Shown here in pieces: positions 22,367-34,508 of a stretch of 64,000 bases of DNA (positions are counted from its first letter, which is position 1; each line of letters opens with the position of its first letter). The stretch spans positions 6,324,001 through 6,388,000 of the forward strand of contig CP075496.1 of assembly GCA_021613535.1 (NCBI GenBank), written 5' to 3'. The stretch is from Adineta vaga. Its lineage: Eukaryota > Rotifera. Position numbers and translations under genes: made by a program. Below the pieces are notes generated by a model. The model worked only from the letters and a program-made list of their open reading frames with translations, made no database searches and had not been told where the DNA came from.

Positions 22367-24989
22367 AGAAGTTGACTGACTTAGTAAAAGAAATTGTTTA
22401 TCAAATATGCTTAGCAACGTTGAATTCTTCTTCTTATTAAATAATCTTCGAATATGTCAAAATAGCAATGAAACAGCTTCACAAATGAATGTGATCATTC
22501 ATGCAATCAAGTGAAGCATATTTTCAGTAAGAATTTATATTGTTAGATGACAAGTTATTATTAAAACAGAACATGATATTTTCTATTCATTATATTGAAA
22601 AATATCCATGAATATTAGCCTTCTTTTAAATGAAAACCATTAAAGATATAAGACAAGAGTTTGGTATAGAAATAATTTAAGATGTCTGACGTGAAAGAAA
22701 AATGTTGTTTGATCATTATACAAGCATAGAAAAAAATGAAGAAATAGTATATTAGGACATATTTGATTACAAATCGATTGCTTCTTTTAATCGTTTAGTC
22801 ATTTAGTTCTCGTTCTCTCAGTTCTAATCGAAGTTCAATAGACACGTATGATTACTCAACGAAACGTAATATACTTTTTTTGTCGTAGTTCAAATAGATC
22901 TATTATAGATTTCTTAGAATATGTACATATGCGCGTATGATCTCCATCGTTATTATTAGGATCAGAGAGATTTGGTCTTGTTGTCAATAAATTAAAGAAA
23001 AAGGGAGAAAGAAAAGTAAGTTCTACTTCATTCTTTTACATCTTTTTTTCTTTCTTCATTTACTTACAACAAATGTGCAAGTAGAAAATATCACGTCGCA
23101 TATATTTACCTATGACAATCTTTTTCAAAGTTACGGTTAAAGTGCAAAAAAAAAAGGAAGAAATATACACACACATACGCAGGTGTGTAGTCGAGTAGCT
23201 TTTTTTTCTTTTCTTTTTCTTTCTGCAGTTATTTTGCATAAGTAAAATACTTTTCATCTATTTCCCATTCAGAAACGTAGCAAACAGCTATTCATTACTA
23301 CATTTTATCAAGGTAAATGCAATGTAAGAAATGCGTCTACTTCGTTTTTTTCCTTATTATATGCAAATCAATGTTGTAATTGAATATATCGATTCAATTG
23401 TACTTCATATGAGTTGTAAACTTAACATGTATTGTATATGCAAATGATCTTCTTCTCTTCAGTCGTATCCTTACTAAGTGTCAAGGTTTTTCGTCATTAC
23501 TTAGTTTTTTTTTAAATACACAAATGAACGTTTTTTTTCTCGTGTTTAACAATGTTTATGATGACAAAAGAAAATGACAAACGAGAGAGATAGCTAAACA
23601 AGTTGATGTCATAGAAAGGTTTATGATTCTTCGAGTATGGAGCAAGAAGACAGAATACAGAATAGAAAAACTGAGAAAAAAGGACATGAAGAAGAAAAAA
23701 AGACGAAGACGAGTATATGATGGTTAGAAATCGTGAAGAATTTTCCTCGTCATCTGCGAATAATTTCTCGATGTATGCTTTATGAGCTAACTGACTTGAA
23801 AATTTTGCTATCTGACTTGAACGGAATAGAGAGGCGATGCATGATGTCGTATATATGTATGTATTTATATATATATACGATGTCAATCTCGATCACGACG
23901 GTAGAATATGGCCTCTTGGACAAATAGAATTCTCATTTCTTTTTGTTGTATGCTTGTTCATCGTCGCCTAAATGAACTCTCTCTCTCTCTCGCTTTCGAG
24001 TGAATGAATATATTACTTATGCTTCATTTTCTGTTGAGAATTTTACCGTTGTGCAAACGAGAAAAAATAACTCGTCAAGCAAAATCATTCGCTCGATATT
24101 ATTTTAACATTAAAATGTAAAATATGACATGGTCTGATTAATCACCCTGAGGGAATGTATCGGATTTTATACGATGATATTCCATCTGTATGAGATTCGT
24201 ATTTAATGTTTCTCATTTCATAAAACATTGTTTAATAATTTGTTTCTTTCGAGAATTCAGAACATCAAATAGTTTTATGTAAGTATTCCGAAGAGTATCT
24301 TCAACATGTCTATGTCAATATTTCAATCGGATTTTTTCATAATGCTGGAAAAGAAAATCTACACAATCAGTCTGATAAGATGAGAATTAAGTTGACTACG
24401 AACTTGTCAAAGTCTTCATTCATCTAGAATTATATGAATTCTATAGGGAATAAAAGTTTGATTAACATCTCTTTTTTTTCTCTATGTTTAATAAGACTGA
24501 TATTATATTGTTCGATTTGTCTTGTTTCATGACTTTTTTATTTGCTATTGTTGTAAATATCAATATTTTATAGTCATATATATATATTATTATTTTTTTA
24601 ATAACTCTCTGATCTCATCTTCTTCTAGTGATCCTTTCAAAGCTTTTCCTGAGTATTTCTATTCATTCAACTACTCTTCTCTCGTTTCTTTTTTACTGTA
24701 CGTTCTAGTTTATTGGTAAGCAATCGTTGTGTGATTGTCTTTCTTTCTTCATTCCATCCAATGTCAACAATAGTTTTCAATAGTTCGAACATACACAAGT
24801 GTACTTTTTCTTCTACCGTCAGCATAGTCACTTCTATAATTTACAGCATCTTTCAATTTTTTCTTCTTTCAGACGATGTATTCGATTTAATCTTTTCTTT
24901 TTCTTGTTGCTTTATTTATTTAATTCTTTTTTTTTGTAGAATCAAATATTCCATTGCAGAGAAAAATGAAATTTATTCAATAATTGTCA
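22367..24989. other. 2.6 kb intergenic region
   Basis: The longest gene-free stretch, between divergent catalase and glycosyltransferase-like genes. It is AT-rich with poly-T/poly-A runs and a CT microsatellite at about 23982-23994. Open frames (for example 23512-23886 minus and 24713-25021 plus) are low complexity and match nothing known. An acceptor-like TTTTTTGTAG ends near 24940. It probably contains promoters; a non-coding RNA cannot be excluded. Confidence 0.45.
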
Positions 24990-26930
24990 ATGGTACGCCC
25001 GACCGGTGGCGTCGGGCATAAGCCAAATTTATGGCTTTTGTTCATTTTACGTTTTCGAAAATGTGTGAAATTAAGACATTTATTAATCGTATTTTTTATT
25101 CTACTTATATGCACTTATCTACGTCTGATTAATCATGCACCATCAGATGCTCGAATTCAAACGATGACAAATGGTCGAATCCTCTCTTCGAACGACGATC
25201 ATCGTCAACGTAGTATACCTGACAAATGTAGTTTTGATCAAACAGAAACTTTACTTCAATATAAACCGAGAAAAGAACTTGGAAAAAGTCAAGATGAAGA
25301 TCTTCGTCCTCATCCATCCAATAATCGTTTACATAAGCTTTTTTCTATTCTTATTTCTCACGAAGAAAAATATCGTTCAGCATTAGATTATCTTGGTGTA
25401 TTTCGTTTTACTGATTTAGTCAATACTTTAAAACCATTTGCTAATAATACTCAACGTTTACATGAAATCTATTGTCTTTTTCAACGATATATTACCATAT
25501 CCGACAATGGACATATTGATATCTCTTCCGAATTTATAACTTATTTAAAAAAAGTGTCCAGTTATTTATCCGATGGTTTTACAGGTGAACATCCAAGTTG
25601 GAAGAAACCTCTAGAAGAAAAGCCAGTTATTGTTCTTGCTGCTAATTCACGTTTTTATGATACATTACAAGCATCTCTGCGTACAGTTAATCAATATTTC
25701 AGTAACCATAGTGTTACTATCTATGACCTAGGTTTCGATCAAAATCAATTAAATATGGTAAGATATTCTCTTGATAATAAGCTTCATTTTCTTTTCAAAT
25801 ACTTCTAATACATTTGAGACACAGAACAGATAATATATTAATTTCCATTGTTGAAGAAAATAATTGCTAACTAAAGGAAGATGAATTTTTATATTGTCGC
25901 ATACTGTTCATTCAAGTTCTATGTTTAAACCTGTAGGAAATAAAAGTCAGAATAGTAAAGTGTTCAAATATTGACATTATGTTCTTGCAGTTCAGTTTAA
26001 GATAAAAGACACAAAATTTGTAAAAGAAAAGAATGAAAGGCAACATATAAATACTTGACCGAATAGAATAGACAAGAAAAAGAAAACAAGAAAAAGACTC
26101 GTGTATCACATCAATGTCTGAGTGAGTGTTCAAGTGGAAGATTGCTATATACCAATAAAACTACAAATGAAATCGTTTTAGAATTCGATAAATATGTAGT
26201 CTATTTTGTTATTGAATTTAGATCAAAGATAATTGTCAACGATGTATTATTATTCCATTTCCATTCACTGAACTCGCAACAGTCTCTCCTCATGTTCGAA
26301 ATTTACCGAATTTCGCTTGGAAACCTATTATAGTACAAGTAAGATTTTCATTTACGAATAAACATAATTTTTCTTTTGATTTCATCTTAGGATGCAGTAC
26401 GACGTTATGGAACTATTATTTACGGTGACACGTCTGTTCGTTATTTAACATCCAATTTCGATCGTATCATTATTGATAATAATATCCGAGGATTTTCTTG
26501 TCGAGAATTACCGGGACATTATTTATCTTGTTTTACCTTAGGTGGAACATTCGCATGGTTTAATGAAACATCGTCAGTATTTGATGATGTTTATATAGCT
26601 GAAGCTGGTTTTGTTGCTGTTACAGATAATTTTCTGTCGCGTTTAGTTTTAAAAACATGGGTGGCTTGTGCACTAGATCCAGAATGTATATCACCATCGA
26701 ATTCAAAAACTCGTTGTCGTCGTATGGGTGATGCAGCATCAGGCACTCATCGTTATGATCAATCAGCTATGGTTGCTGTTTTATCATTTTATTTTTTTCA
26801 AAGTTCACGTGAAAATGATAAGACTGACCCAGCACCCTACGACATGTTTTCATCTATTCAACAAAAAGTTGCTGAAGTTCGACGTTTTGAAGGTGATAAT
26901 AGTTATTTTACAGTTCGAAAAAAGACCTGA
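24990..26930 (+). CDS. Type II membrane glycosyltransferase-like protein
   Basis: Three exons (24990-25757, 26222-26338, 26391-26930) join in phase to 474 residues. The start is the ATG at 24990; a TTG two codons upstream is unlikely. A short basic N-terminus is followed by one membrane segment (LLIVFFILLICTYL, residues about 30-43), giving Golgi type II topology. The lumenal part has PVIVLAANSRFYDTLQASLR, TIYDLGFDQNQLN, FAWKPIIVQDAVRRYGTIIY and GDTSVRYL, then a Cys-containing C-terminal region with HRYDQSAM. This resembles the uncharacterised animal family I know as DUF1647-like, with a GT-A-like layout. Donor and acceptor are unknown. The 464-bp first intron is long for this window. A GC-rich hairpin covers codons 3-9. 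Confidence 0.8.
24997..25017 (+). promoter_or_regulatory. GC-rich hairpin just after the start codon
   Basis: GCCCGAC at 24997-25003, a 7-nt loop, and the exact complement GTCGGGC at 25011-25017. All seven stem pairs are strong (six G-C, one A-T) in a region otherwise under about one-third GC. It begins five bases after the ATG of the glycosyltransferase-like gene, so it could slow initiation or bind a regulator. The coding explanation (RPTGGVG) is equally possible. Confidence 0.5.
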
Positions 26931-27546
26931 TAACAAATAGAACAGTTCAGCAACAAACATGAAAACTACGTAATAGGATTTATTATCGATTTACAGTGAA
27001 TAACAAATGATTGGAATATCTGTGCTCATAGAACTGTGATATATTATGTCGCAGTACAATTTTCGTATTGTTATCTTTCTTTTTTCTTTTGTTTGTTATT
27101 TGTTTTATCAATTTTTTATTTATTAAACAGAGAATGTTTGAAGAACAATTTTTCTTTTCATATATAAGTAAAATGTATGTAAAAATCAATCGATCAGAAG
27201 TAGATATGATAAAGATATAATTCTATTGATAGCTTCAGGTGGCTTTTTTATTACAAGATTTCGATGCTAGATATGATTTCTACATAGAATCATCGAATAC
27301 CCTTCATTTATACACTTTCTTTGAAAAAAGCGATATTTTGCGAAACTTTACTGCCCTCTATTTTTTTATTATTATATAACATACATTGGTTAGTTGACAT
27401 TAAACTGTAATAATAGCTAGTTCTCGACCAATAATGAGCCAATCAGCTGTTTTTATACTCTATCCTTTCTTTGATTATTTCTACTGTAAAATAAAATTTC
27501 ACTATATGTAATTTAGAATTTCAACATTTTGTAGAAATCACATACG
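26931..27546. other. Intergenic region upstream of HBS1L
   Basis: About 600 bp, AT-rich, between two plus-strand genes. An acceptor-like ATTTTGTAG ends at 27534, twelve bases before the HBS1L ATG. Nothing else was recognised. Confidence 0.45.
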
Positions 27547-29664
27547 ATGCGTCATTCTGATTATCGTGGTCTGGAGAAAAATGCACAAGCATTTGACGAC
27601 GAATACGAAGGATTTTCGGCACGTTCGGTTGATGATCATTACAATTATCCATTTTCACCGAATAGTAGTGGCGAATTTATGACAGAAAGTACTGAAAGAC
27701 AACAACATTCATTATTGACATTTGTTCAACCAAAATCCAAGAATAAGAAAGATAAGAAAAATAAAGATACATCAACTGTGAATAAACTTGTAGAAGAACC
27801 ATCAAATATTCAAGAAAAAACACCACAAAATAGAGGACGTTTGACATCTCGTGAATATTCTGATATACAATTTGATATGGAACCAGAAGATGATCTAAGA
27901 ATACCATCAAATAAAAGTATGCTTTCCTCTTTTTGATAATGAAAATTTACATGTCAATCTTTTGGTAGTGACTCCAAGTCGTCCTACTCCGTTAGAAACA
28001 TTACCAGCTCGAATAGCAACATTAAAAATCAGTGAAAGAACTGATCGAAGTATATCACCACAAAAACAATCAAAATCTACTCTTGAATCTCCTTGTGTTA
28101 CGCCAAGACAAGGTGTTTCACCGGTTGCTGCATCACGTCGAAATGAGAATGCTTCATCATCTGTAACATCCGCATTAAAACGTCGTCCATTGCCAGTCGA
28201 TCGTACTAATACATTGCGTGATTATAATGAACGTTTAGAAGGTCGTGATTTATTGAATTTAGTTGTTGTTGGTCATGTCGATGCTGGAAAATCAACTCTA
28301 ATGGGTCATCTTCTAGTTAAATTGAAAGTAGTTGATGATCGAACAATGCATAAAAATAAAACTGAAGCAGCTCGATTAGGAAAAGAAAGTTTCTCGTATG
28401 CTTTCGTTTTGGATGAATCCGAAGAAGAAAGACAACGTGGTGTTACAATGGATATTGCTCAAGCACAATTTAAAACTCCAACAAAAATTGTCAATCTTGT
28501 CGATGCACCTGGACATAAAGGTATCATTTCAATTGTTACATACTTTTCAAATAAATTAGCTGAGATTTATAGAAAGAAATAGAACGTTAAACTTTTTTTT
28601 TTCATACAGATTTTATTCCAAATATGATTAATGGAGCTGCTCAAGCTGATGTGGCAATACTTGTTGTTGATGGTCGTCGTGGAGAATTTGAAACTGGTTT
28701 TGAATTTGGTGGGCAGACACGTGAACATGCACTTTTAGTACGATCACTTGGTGTATCACAATTAATTTGTGCTGTGAATAAAATGGATGCTATCGATTGG
28801 TCACAAGAACGATTTGATGAGATTGTTAAAAAACTTTCAGCTTTTCTCAAATCATCGGGTTATAAAGAATCTGATATTACTTTTGTACCTGTTAGTGGTT
28901 GGACAGGAGAAAATTTAATCACACCAACGAATTCACCTTTGCCATGGTATAGTAAAGATGAAAATGCGTCTAATACACTAACCAATGGTATTATTCGTGG
29001 TGCAACATTGATTGATCTAATCGATCGTCTTAAACCCCCTGAACGACCCATATCAAAACCATTTCGTCTATGTATTACAGATGTATTTCGTGCAACTGGT
29101 ATCGGTGCTGGTACGGTATCGATATCGGGTCGAGTTGAATGTGGTGGTATTGAAGTTAATGAACGTGTTTTATTACGACCATCGAATGATCAAGTCACAA
29201 TAAAATCTATTCAAATTGAAAATGCCAATGTTCCATCAGCATTTGCCGGTGATAATGTTGTATTAAATATTCAAGGTGTTGATCTGACTCATTTATTTGT
29301 TGGTAATGTTGTTTGTGATCCTGAATATCCTATACCATGTACAGCAATAGTGCACGCACGAATTATTATTTTTAATATATCAACACCAATTTTACCTGGT
29401 GCACCAGTTGTATTTCATTTTAAATCTACACAAGAACAAGGAAAAATTGGTAGATTAATCGAAGAATTAGATCGTTCAACAGGTGAACTTAAACAACGAA
29501 ATCCACGTATGTTGAGGAAAAATACAAGTGGTGTCGTGGAAATTATTTTGCATCGACAGATCTGCTGTGAATTATATTCGAATGTAAAAGAATTAGGACG
29601 ATTTATGTTAAGACAAGGTGGTTTGACCATGGCAGCAGGAATTATAACGAAAATTATTGAGTAA
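27547..29664 (+). CDS. HBS1L: HBS1-like translational GTPase (ribosome rescue)
   Basis: Three exons (27547-27916, 27969-28520, 28610-29664) give 658 residues; human HBS1L has 684. An acidic/Lys-rich disordered N-terminus (about 1-225) precedes an EF-1alpha-like GTPase: G1 VVGHVDAGKST, switch region ERQRGVTMD, G3 DAPGHKDFIPNMI, G4 NKMD, then two beta-barrel domains ending LRQGGLTMAAGIITKI. HBS1 with Pelota releases stalled ribosomes in no-go and non-stop decay. It is distinguished from EF-1alpha and eRF3 by the DFIPNMI segment and the N-terminal extension. First gene of a tight plus-strand cluster: TEX264 starts 108 bp after its stop. Confidence 0.95.
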
Positions 29665-29772
29665 AAGAAATCCAGAGTATATAAAAATAAATTTTGGTTC
29701 GTTTTCTTCTTGTTTGTTTTCTCTTTTGTTATTCTTCAGTTTGTTTTCTCCTTCTTATGATTATTATTTCAG

Positions 29773-30496
29773 ATGTTAATTCCATTTATTTTATTCGCAA
29801 TTGGTTCGACATTTTTAGCATTGATTTTAACGATCTTTTGGTTATTAAAAGTATCAGGACTTTTTACATCCATTCGAATAAAAATTGCTCAACCATCATT
29901 TGAATTTTTAACTGTCGTTTATAAATTTCATACAGGTGATTATTCGGTATCAGCTGATACATTTAAAGATATTCTAAATTATTCACCATCACATTCAACT
30001 ATTGGAATTTATTATGATAATATCGATAATGTAAGTAGAAAGATTTGTATGAAAGAATAAGGAATACTTCATGAATTTTTCTGTTGAAATTTAGACACCA
30101 ATTGAACAACGACGTTCGATGATTGGTGTTATTGTTGATGAAAATAAAGATAAAGAAATGATTGAACGAATGAAAAAGGATGATTATAAAGTTTTTAAAC
30201 TTCCAAAAGCTGTACAATCAGTATATACAACATTTCCATTTACCAGCGTGTTTTCTGTTTCCATTGCAAATATGCGAGTACCTTCACGTATAAAAGATTG
30301 CATTCAGGTAGATTTTTTTTCCTTGAAATAATCTTTCTTTCTTTCTATAGCAGATTTGTTGTTTTTTTAGACGAACAAACTAGATGCTCATCCATTCATT
30401 GAAGTATACGAACCGACATTGATTCATTATTTTGTACCATTGAGTAATTATGAAGATTATAATGTTCCGGAAATAAATTCTTCGACAGAACAATAA
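29773..30496 (+). CDS. TEX264: TEX264-like ER-phagy receptor, short form
   Basis: Three exons (29773-30030, 30095-30307, 30371-30496) give 198 residues. An N-terminal membrane anchor (residues 1-27) is followed by the gyrase-inhibitor-like (GyrI) domain: FLTVVYKFHTGDYS, IGIYYDNIDN, FKVFKLP-like DYKVFKLPKAV, TTFPFTSVFSV and HPFIEVYEPTLIHYFVPL. Human TEX264 (313 residues) continues with a disordered tail carrying the LC3-interacting FEEL motif; this protein stops right after the domain (YNVPEINSS), so that motif is absent. TTATTTCAG directly abuts the ATG (AG 29771-29772), so a spliced leader could be added there. RFC5 starts 89 bp downstream. Confidence 0.88.
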
Positions 30497-30585
30497 ATTT
30501 AACAAACATTTGCATTTCGAGCGTTTTTTCTCGTGTTTTAGATAATAGAGAAATTCTTTTTTTTTGACACAAACTGTATATAATT

Positions 30586-32199
30586 ATGGCAAATCTTCCT
30601 TGGTTAGTAATAATATCATTGGAATGAATTGAAATGCAAACTAATCGTTGATTTAGGATTGAAAAATATCGTCCAGCGACACTTGATGAACTCGTTTCAC
30701 ATAAAGATATCATTGATACAAGTGAATAATAGTTTTTTTCTTGAAAAGTAAAATATTAATGAATATTTTCTTGAATAGTCAAACGATATATGACACTCGG
30801 TGAATTGCCACATTTACTTTTCTATGGTCCAGCAGGCACAGGTAAGTTTAGTTTCAAAGAGGCAACTTTGGTAGAGACAAGTTCGTTTTGTATTTAGGAA
30901 AAACAAGTACAATATTAGCTTTAGCAAAACAGATGTATACACCAGCAGAAATGCGTGGTTGTGTACTCGAAGTAAATGATTTATTTTTCGTGATGATCAA
31001 TTTAAAAGAAAAAGAAACGTTTTTTCACGAATAATATAGTTAAATGCATCGGATGATCGAGGTATTGGAATAGTACGTGATGAAATTCAAACATTTGTTA
31101 GTACACAAACTCTTCACAAGTATCGGAGTTTCTTATTTTCTAAATTATTTCATATCGAAATTATTCTTTCATCAAATAGGAAAAGTATTAAATTGATTAT
31201 TCTCGATGAAGCTGATGCAATGACAAATGATGCTCAAAATGCACTTCGTCGAAGTAAATTTTGTCACTCAATCATTCTGATTTGATAGTAACTACATGTA
31301 TCTATTTTCTTTCTGAATAGTTATTGAACAATATACAGCAACAGCTCGTTTCTGTTTTATTTGTAATTATCTATCAAAAATCATTCCCGCTGTACAATCA
31401 CGTTGTACACGTTTTCGATTTGGTCCATTATCAAATGAACAAATGATGCCTCGATTACAATATGTTATAGAAAAAGAAAAGTAAATCAAATATCTTTGTA
31501 GCAAAATTTCATAAAAAATAAAATGTATATTCTCTATCCAGTGTACAAATTGATCAAGAGGGAAAAAAAGCAATTCTTCAACTAGCTAATGGTGATATGC
31601 GACGTTCATTAAATATTCTTCAGGTATGATAAAGAACAACTCGTGTCAATCTAGTTGATATTTGTATAACATTTTTCAGAGTACTCATATGGCATCAGGA
31701 ACGGTGACAGAAACTTCTGTATATGAATGTGTTGGTCATCCATCAAAAACTGATGTTAAAACGATAATTGATGTTTTATTGAATGAAAATTTTACAGTTG
31801 CTTCCCAAAGTGAGCTAGCAAATTGATGATTATAGATGAACCAATAATTTGTTTTTGTAGAATTATCAGCAATGAAAACAATGAAAGGTTATGCATTAGC
31901 AGATATTCTTACTGAACTTCATCGATATGTTCATAAAAGTAATGAATAATTTAACCAACAATTGAAACAATCTATGTATTGTATTTATTTTAGTTGATTT
32001 TCCACGTGAAATTCGTATACATCTTTTGATTAAAATGGCTGATATAGAGTAAGATTAAAAAGAAAAGCAGCGTTCATTTCTCTGCTTTTGTTTTTATTTA
32101 TTCAATAGAAATCGTTTAGCCAATGGTGCCACAGAAAAACTACAACTCAGTGCACTCATATCTGCTTTTCAAAAAGCTCGTCAAGTAGAAAGTTCATAA
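30586..32199 (+). CDS. RFC5: Replication factor C subunit 5 (clamp loader)
   Basis: A gene of thirteen short exons with introns of mostly 45-75 bp. It starts MANLPWIEKYRP, with RFC box II, Walker [24 protein letters not shown], Walker [20 protein letters not shown], sensor 1 FICNYLSKI, the arginine finger in [11 protein letters not shown], sensor 2 [13 protein letters not shown], and the C-terminal collar [18 protein letters not shown]. These match human RFC5 (p36) better than RFC2 or RFC4. It loads PCNA at primer ends. Translation starts at ATG 30586; an acceptor-like GTGTTTTAG ends at 30541. Third gene of the HBS1L-TEX264-RFC5 cluster. Convergent with the next gene, 3' ends 112 bp apart. 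Confidence 0.95.
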
Positions 32200-32311
32200 A
32201 AAAATGTCTTCTTCATTTTCCTGTTCAACATCTCATTTCTCTTATGTTCAAAATGATGTCAGATAGTTCTTTATATAAATAAAAATGAATTCTTATTCGA
32301 AATTTCTTCTT

Positions 32312-33181
32312 TCAAAACACAAGTATTATTTGTAATACCGATTGAACAAAGAAATAAGTCAAACAAAATCTTGTTGGACTTGAATTTGATTGATTCAAAC
32401 CAATTTTACAACGTGCATCCGTGGAATAACGTGTACAACCATCGACACCACCTGGACAATTGATACTTATTTGAGAAATGAGATAACGTTCTAGTTGTTG
32501 AAATTGATCGAGAACATCTTGTTGAGGACATTTATCAAGACGAGATTTTAAACAACGATAATAAGTTGTTGATTGTTGACACCAACTACGTCTATTTAAA
32601 GTATTCCATGACGGATTAAATTTAACATTGACCCTCAATGGTTGACATAAATCATTGATTACTTTGACTTGACATGCATCAACTGGTGCAGATAATTGAA
32701 CAGGTGATAAACCTTGGACACCATTTTTTGATGAAACACCATTACGAACAGAATCAGCCGGTTCGGGTTGTTTAGGAGTATCCCAAACGATATTAAATTT
32801 ATAATCTTCAATTTTATCACTACAGAAAGCAAGAAGTTCATCGACACGTTTTCGAATACCTAGAACAGAAACAAGATGTTCCGATATTCTCGGATTTGAA
32901 AGTTTCACAAATATCTTACCTTTCATCATTGATTCCATAGCCACTTCATATTTTTCTTTGTTCTCGCAACCTCGATATTTCTTATGAACACATTCAAAAT
33001 AAACCCGTGATGCAATGCAATATTTAGTTGGATCATTTTCTTGTGTTTCTTTATCTGGTCTTTTTCCACAAGCTCGAGCACCCATAACATCACATGCATC
33101 GATTGTTGATATTGATAATAATATAAATAAGAAGAATATGTAGAAAAATGACAAAAAATTGAGCAGATAATTGTACTTCAT
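32312..33181 (-). CDS. Secreted cysteine-rich protein with two similar domains
   Basis: The frame is open throughout 32312-33181, but a perfect 60-bp intron (GTAAGATA...TTCTAG, 32860-32919) lies inside; removing it leaves 269 residues. A strong signal peptide (FFYIFFLFILLSI) is followed by two cysteine domains with matching spacing: C-x6/7-C, a YC or WC, then C after about seven residues, another C six or so later, and a last C about 25 residues on. The C-terminus is hydrophobic (YFFVQSVLQIILVF) after a Ser/Asn-rich stretch, consistent with a GPI anchor. The pattern recalls DUF19-like secreted proteins of nematodes, but I cannot assign a family. Confidence 0.8.
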   Translation of the reverse strand: MKYNYLLNFLSFFYIFFLFILLSISTIDACDVMGARACGKRPDKETQENDPTKYCIASRVYFECVHKKYRGCENKEKYEVAMESMMKGKIFVKLSNPRISEHLVSVLGIRKRVDELLAFCSDKIEDYKFNIVWDTPKQPEPADSVRNGVSSKNGVQGLSPVQLSAPVDACQVKVINDLCQPLRVNVKFNPSWNTLNRRSWCQQSTTYYRCLKSRLDKCPQQDVLDQFQQLERYLISQISINCPGGVDGCTRYSTDARCKIGLNQSNSSPTRFCLTYFFVQSVLQIILVF

Positions 33182-34508
33182 TTCATTTTATTAAGAGGAA
33201 AAGGAGAATATAGTCGGTGATTATATACAAAGTGTGGATGTTCACGATGTTACTAGCATGTTCGCGTATGACGAAGATTATGAGAAGCACGTTATGAACA
33301 AAATGGAAAAATCGAGAGCAAGAAAGAAAAAGTAAAAACTATTCTCGTCTTTTTTAGTGTCTTCTTTCGTTGTATCATCGATAGTGACAGAGAGAGAGAC
33401 AGTTGTTTCATGAACGAAAGAAATATCAATCAAAAATATGTGTACAAGTAATCGTCGTTGACATTTTCTTGTTAAACAAACAATAAGAGCTTTAGTCAAC
33501 GAAAATAATGAGAATGAACAAAGACTTATCTAATAATAAACTTAACATTTGAATCTTTTTTTTCACAGTGCGAAAACAAAACTATGAATTAACTATGGAA
33601 ATGGTTTAGATGCGATTATCGAACATTAAATTGACATCATATCTTTTGAAATGTAAAACATGATTTTTATTGCAATAAGATGTATTTGTCTGGCAAACAA
33701 GAAATATAGTCAAAACGATTCTGCTTCGTCACCGTGACTCACGAAAATCGACTTTTCCGCTATAATTTCGAAATGTTAATATATATTACAACATAATTCT
33801 TCATAAAATAAAAACTGGTGTAATGATCAATTTTTCCAAAACATAAAAAAATTGAATATAAAATATAAAATTTATAAACAAGTAATTCTCATTCTATTAC
33901 AACTTGTTTAGATTCTATGTAATAGTGTTCTTCTCTTCTTTAGATAAATAATGATGAGTTTAATGACTGAAACAAATCTCGTTTGAAAATATGTTTATTG
34001 ACAAACTACAGTCTTTTTTTCTTCTCTTCCTTCTAAAATCATAGACATGTAAATAGTAAATAACGGTTTTTTCCACGGAATCTCTTTTTTTTGCATAGTA
34101 AGAGTTTGTTTCGAAAATATTTCCTTTATTAAATATATAAGAACTGAATGAATGAATAGGTGCATAACAAGAATGAATGAAGTTGGAGAGAGACAGACAT
34201 ATAAGCGGAGAAATTGATTAGAACTGAAAAGAACAAATAAGAACAAACTCTTTGAGACATGTGAGCGACCTCTTTCTGTCAGTATTATTGTTTCTCTCTC
34301 TTTTTAGCAATTGGATCGTTGGAAACTGGAAAGAGTTGATTGATTGATAGATAGGTAGATAGTATATATATATGGCTATCGGTCAAAACTTTCCCATAAA
34401 ACTTATTTAGAAATAGTTTGATAACTGTTCGAAAAATATTATTTTTTAGATTACATTGTCGTTCATTTGTTCGAAAATGTTGATTGTCTACTTATATTTT
34501 CAGTAGCC
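33182..34508. other. Divergent intergenic region upstream of CBP
   Basis: About 1.3 kb, AT-rich, with a GATT/GATA microsatellite at about 34334-34362 followed by TA repeats. It should contain the CBP promoter. An acceptor-like ATATTTTCAG ends at 34503, five bases before the CBP start codon. No supported gene. Confidence 0.45.

Noticed and set aside
23512-23886. 124-codon minus-strand open frame
   Set aside because: Phe/Ser/Tyr-rich translation typical of pyrimidine-rich DNA, no recognisable domain.
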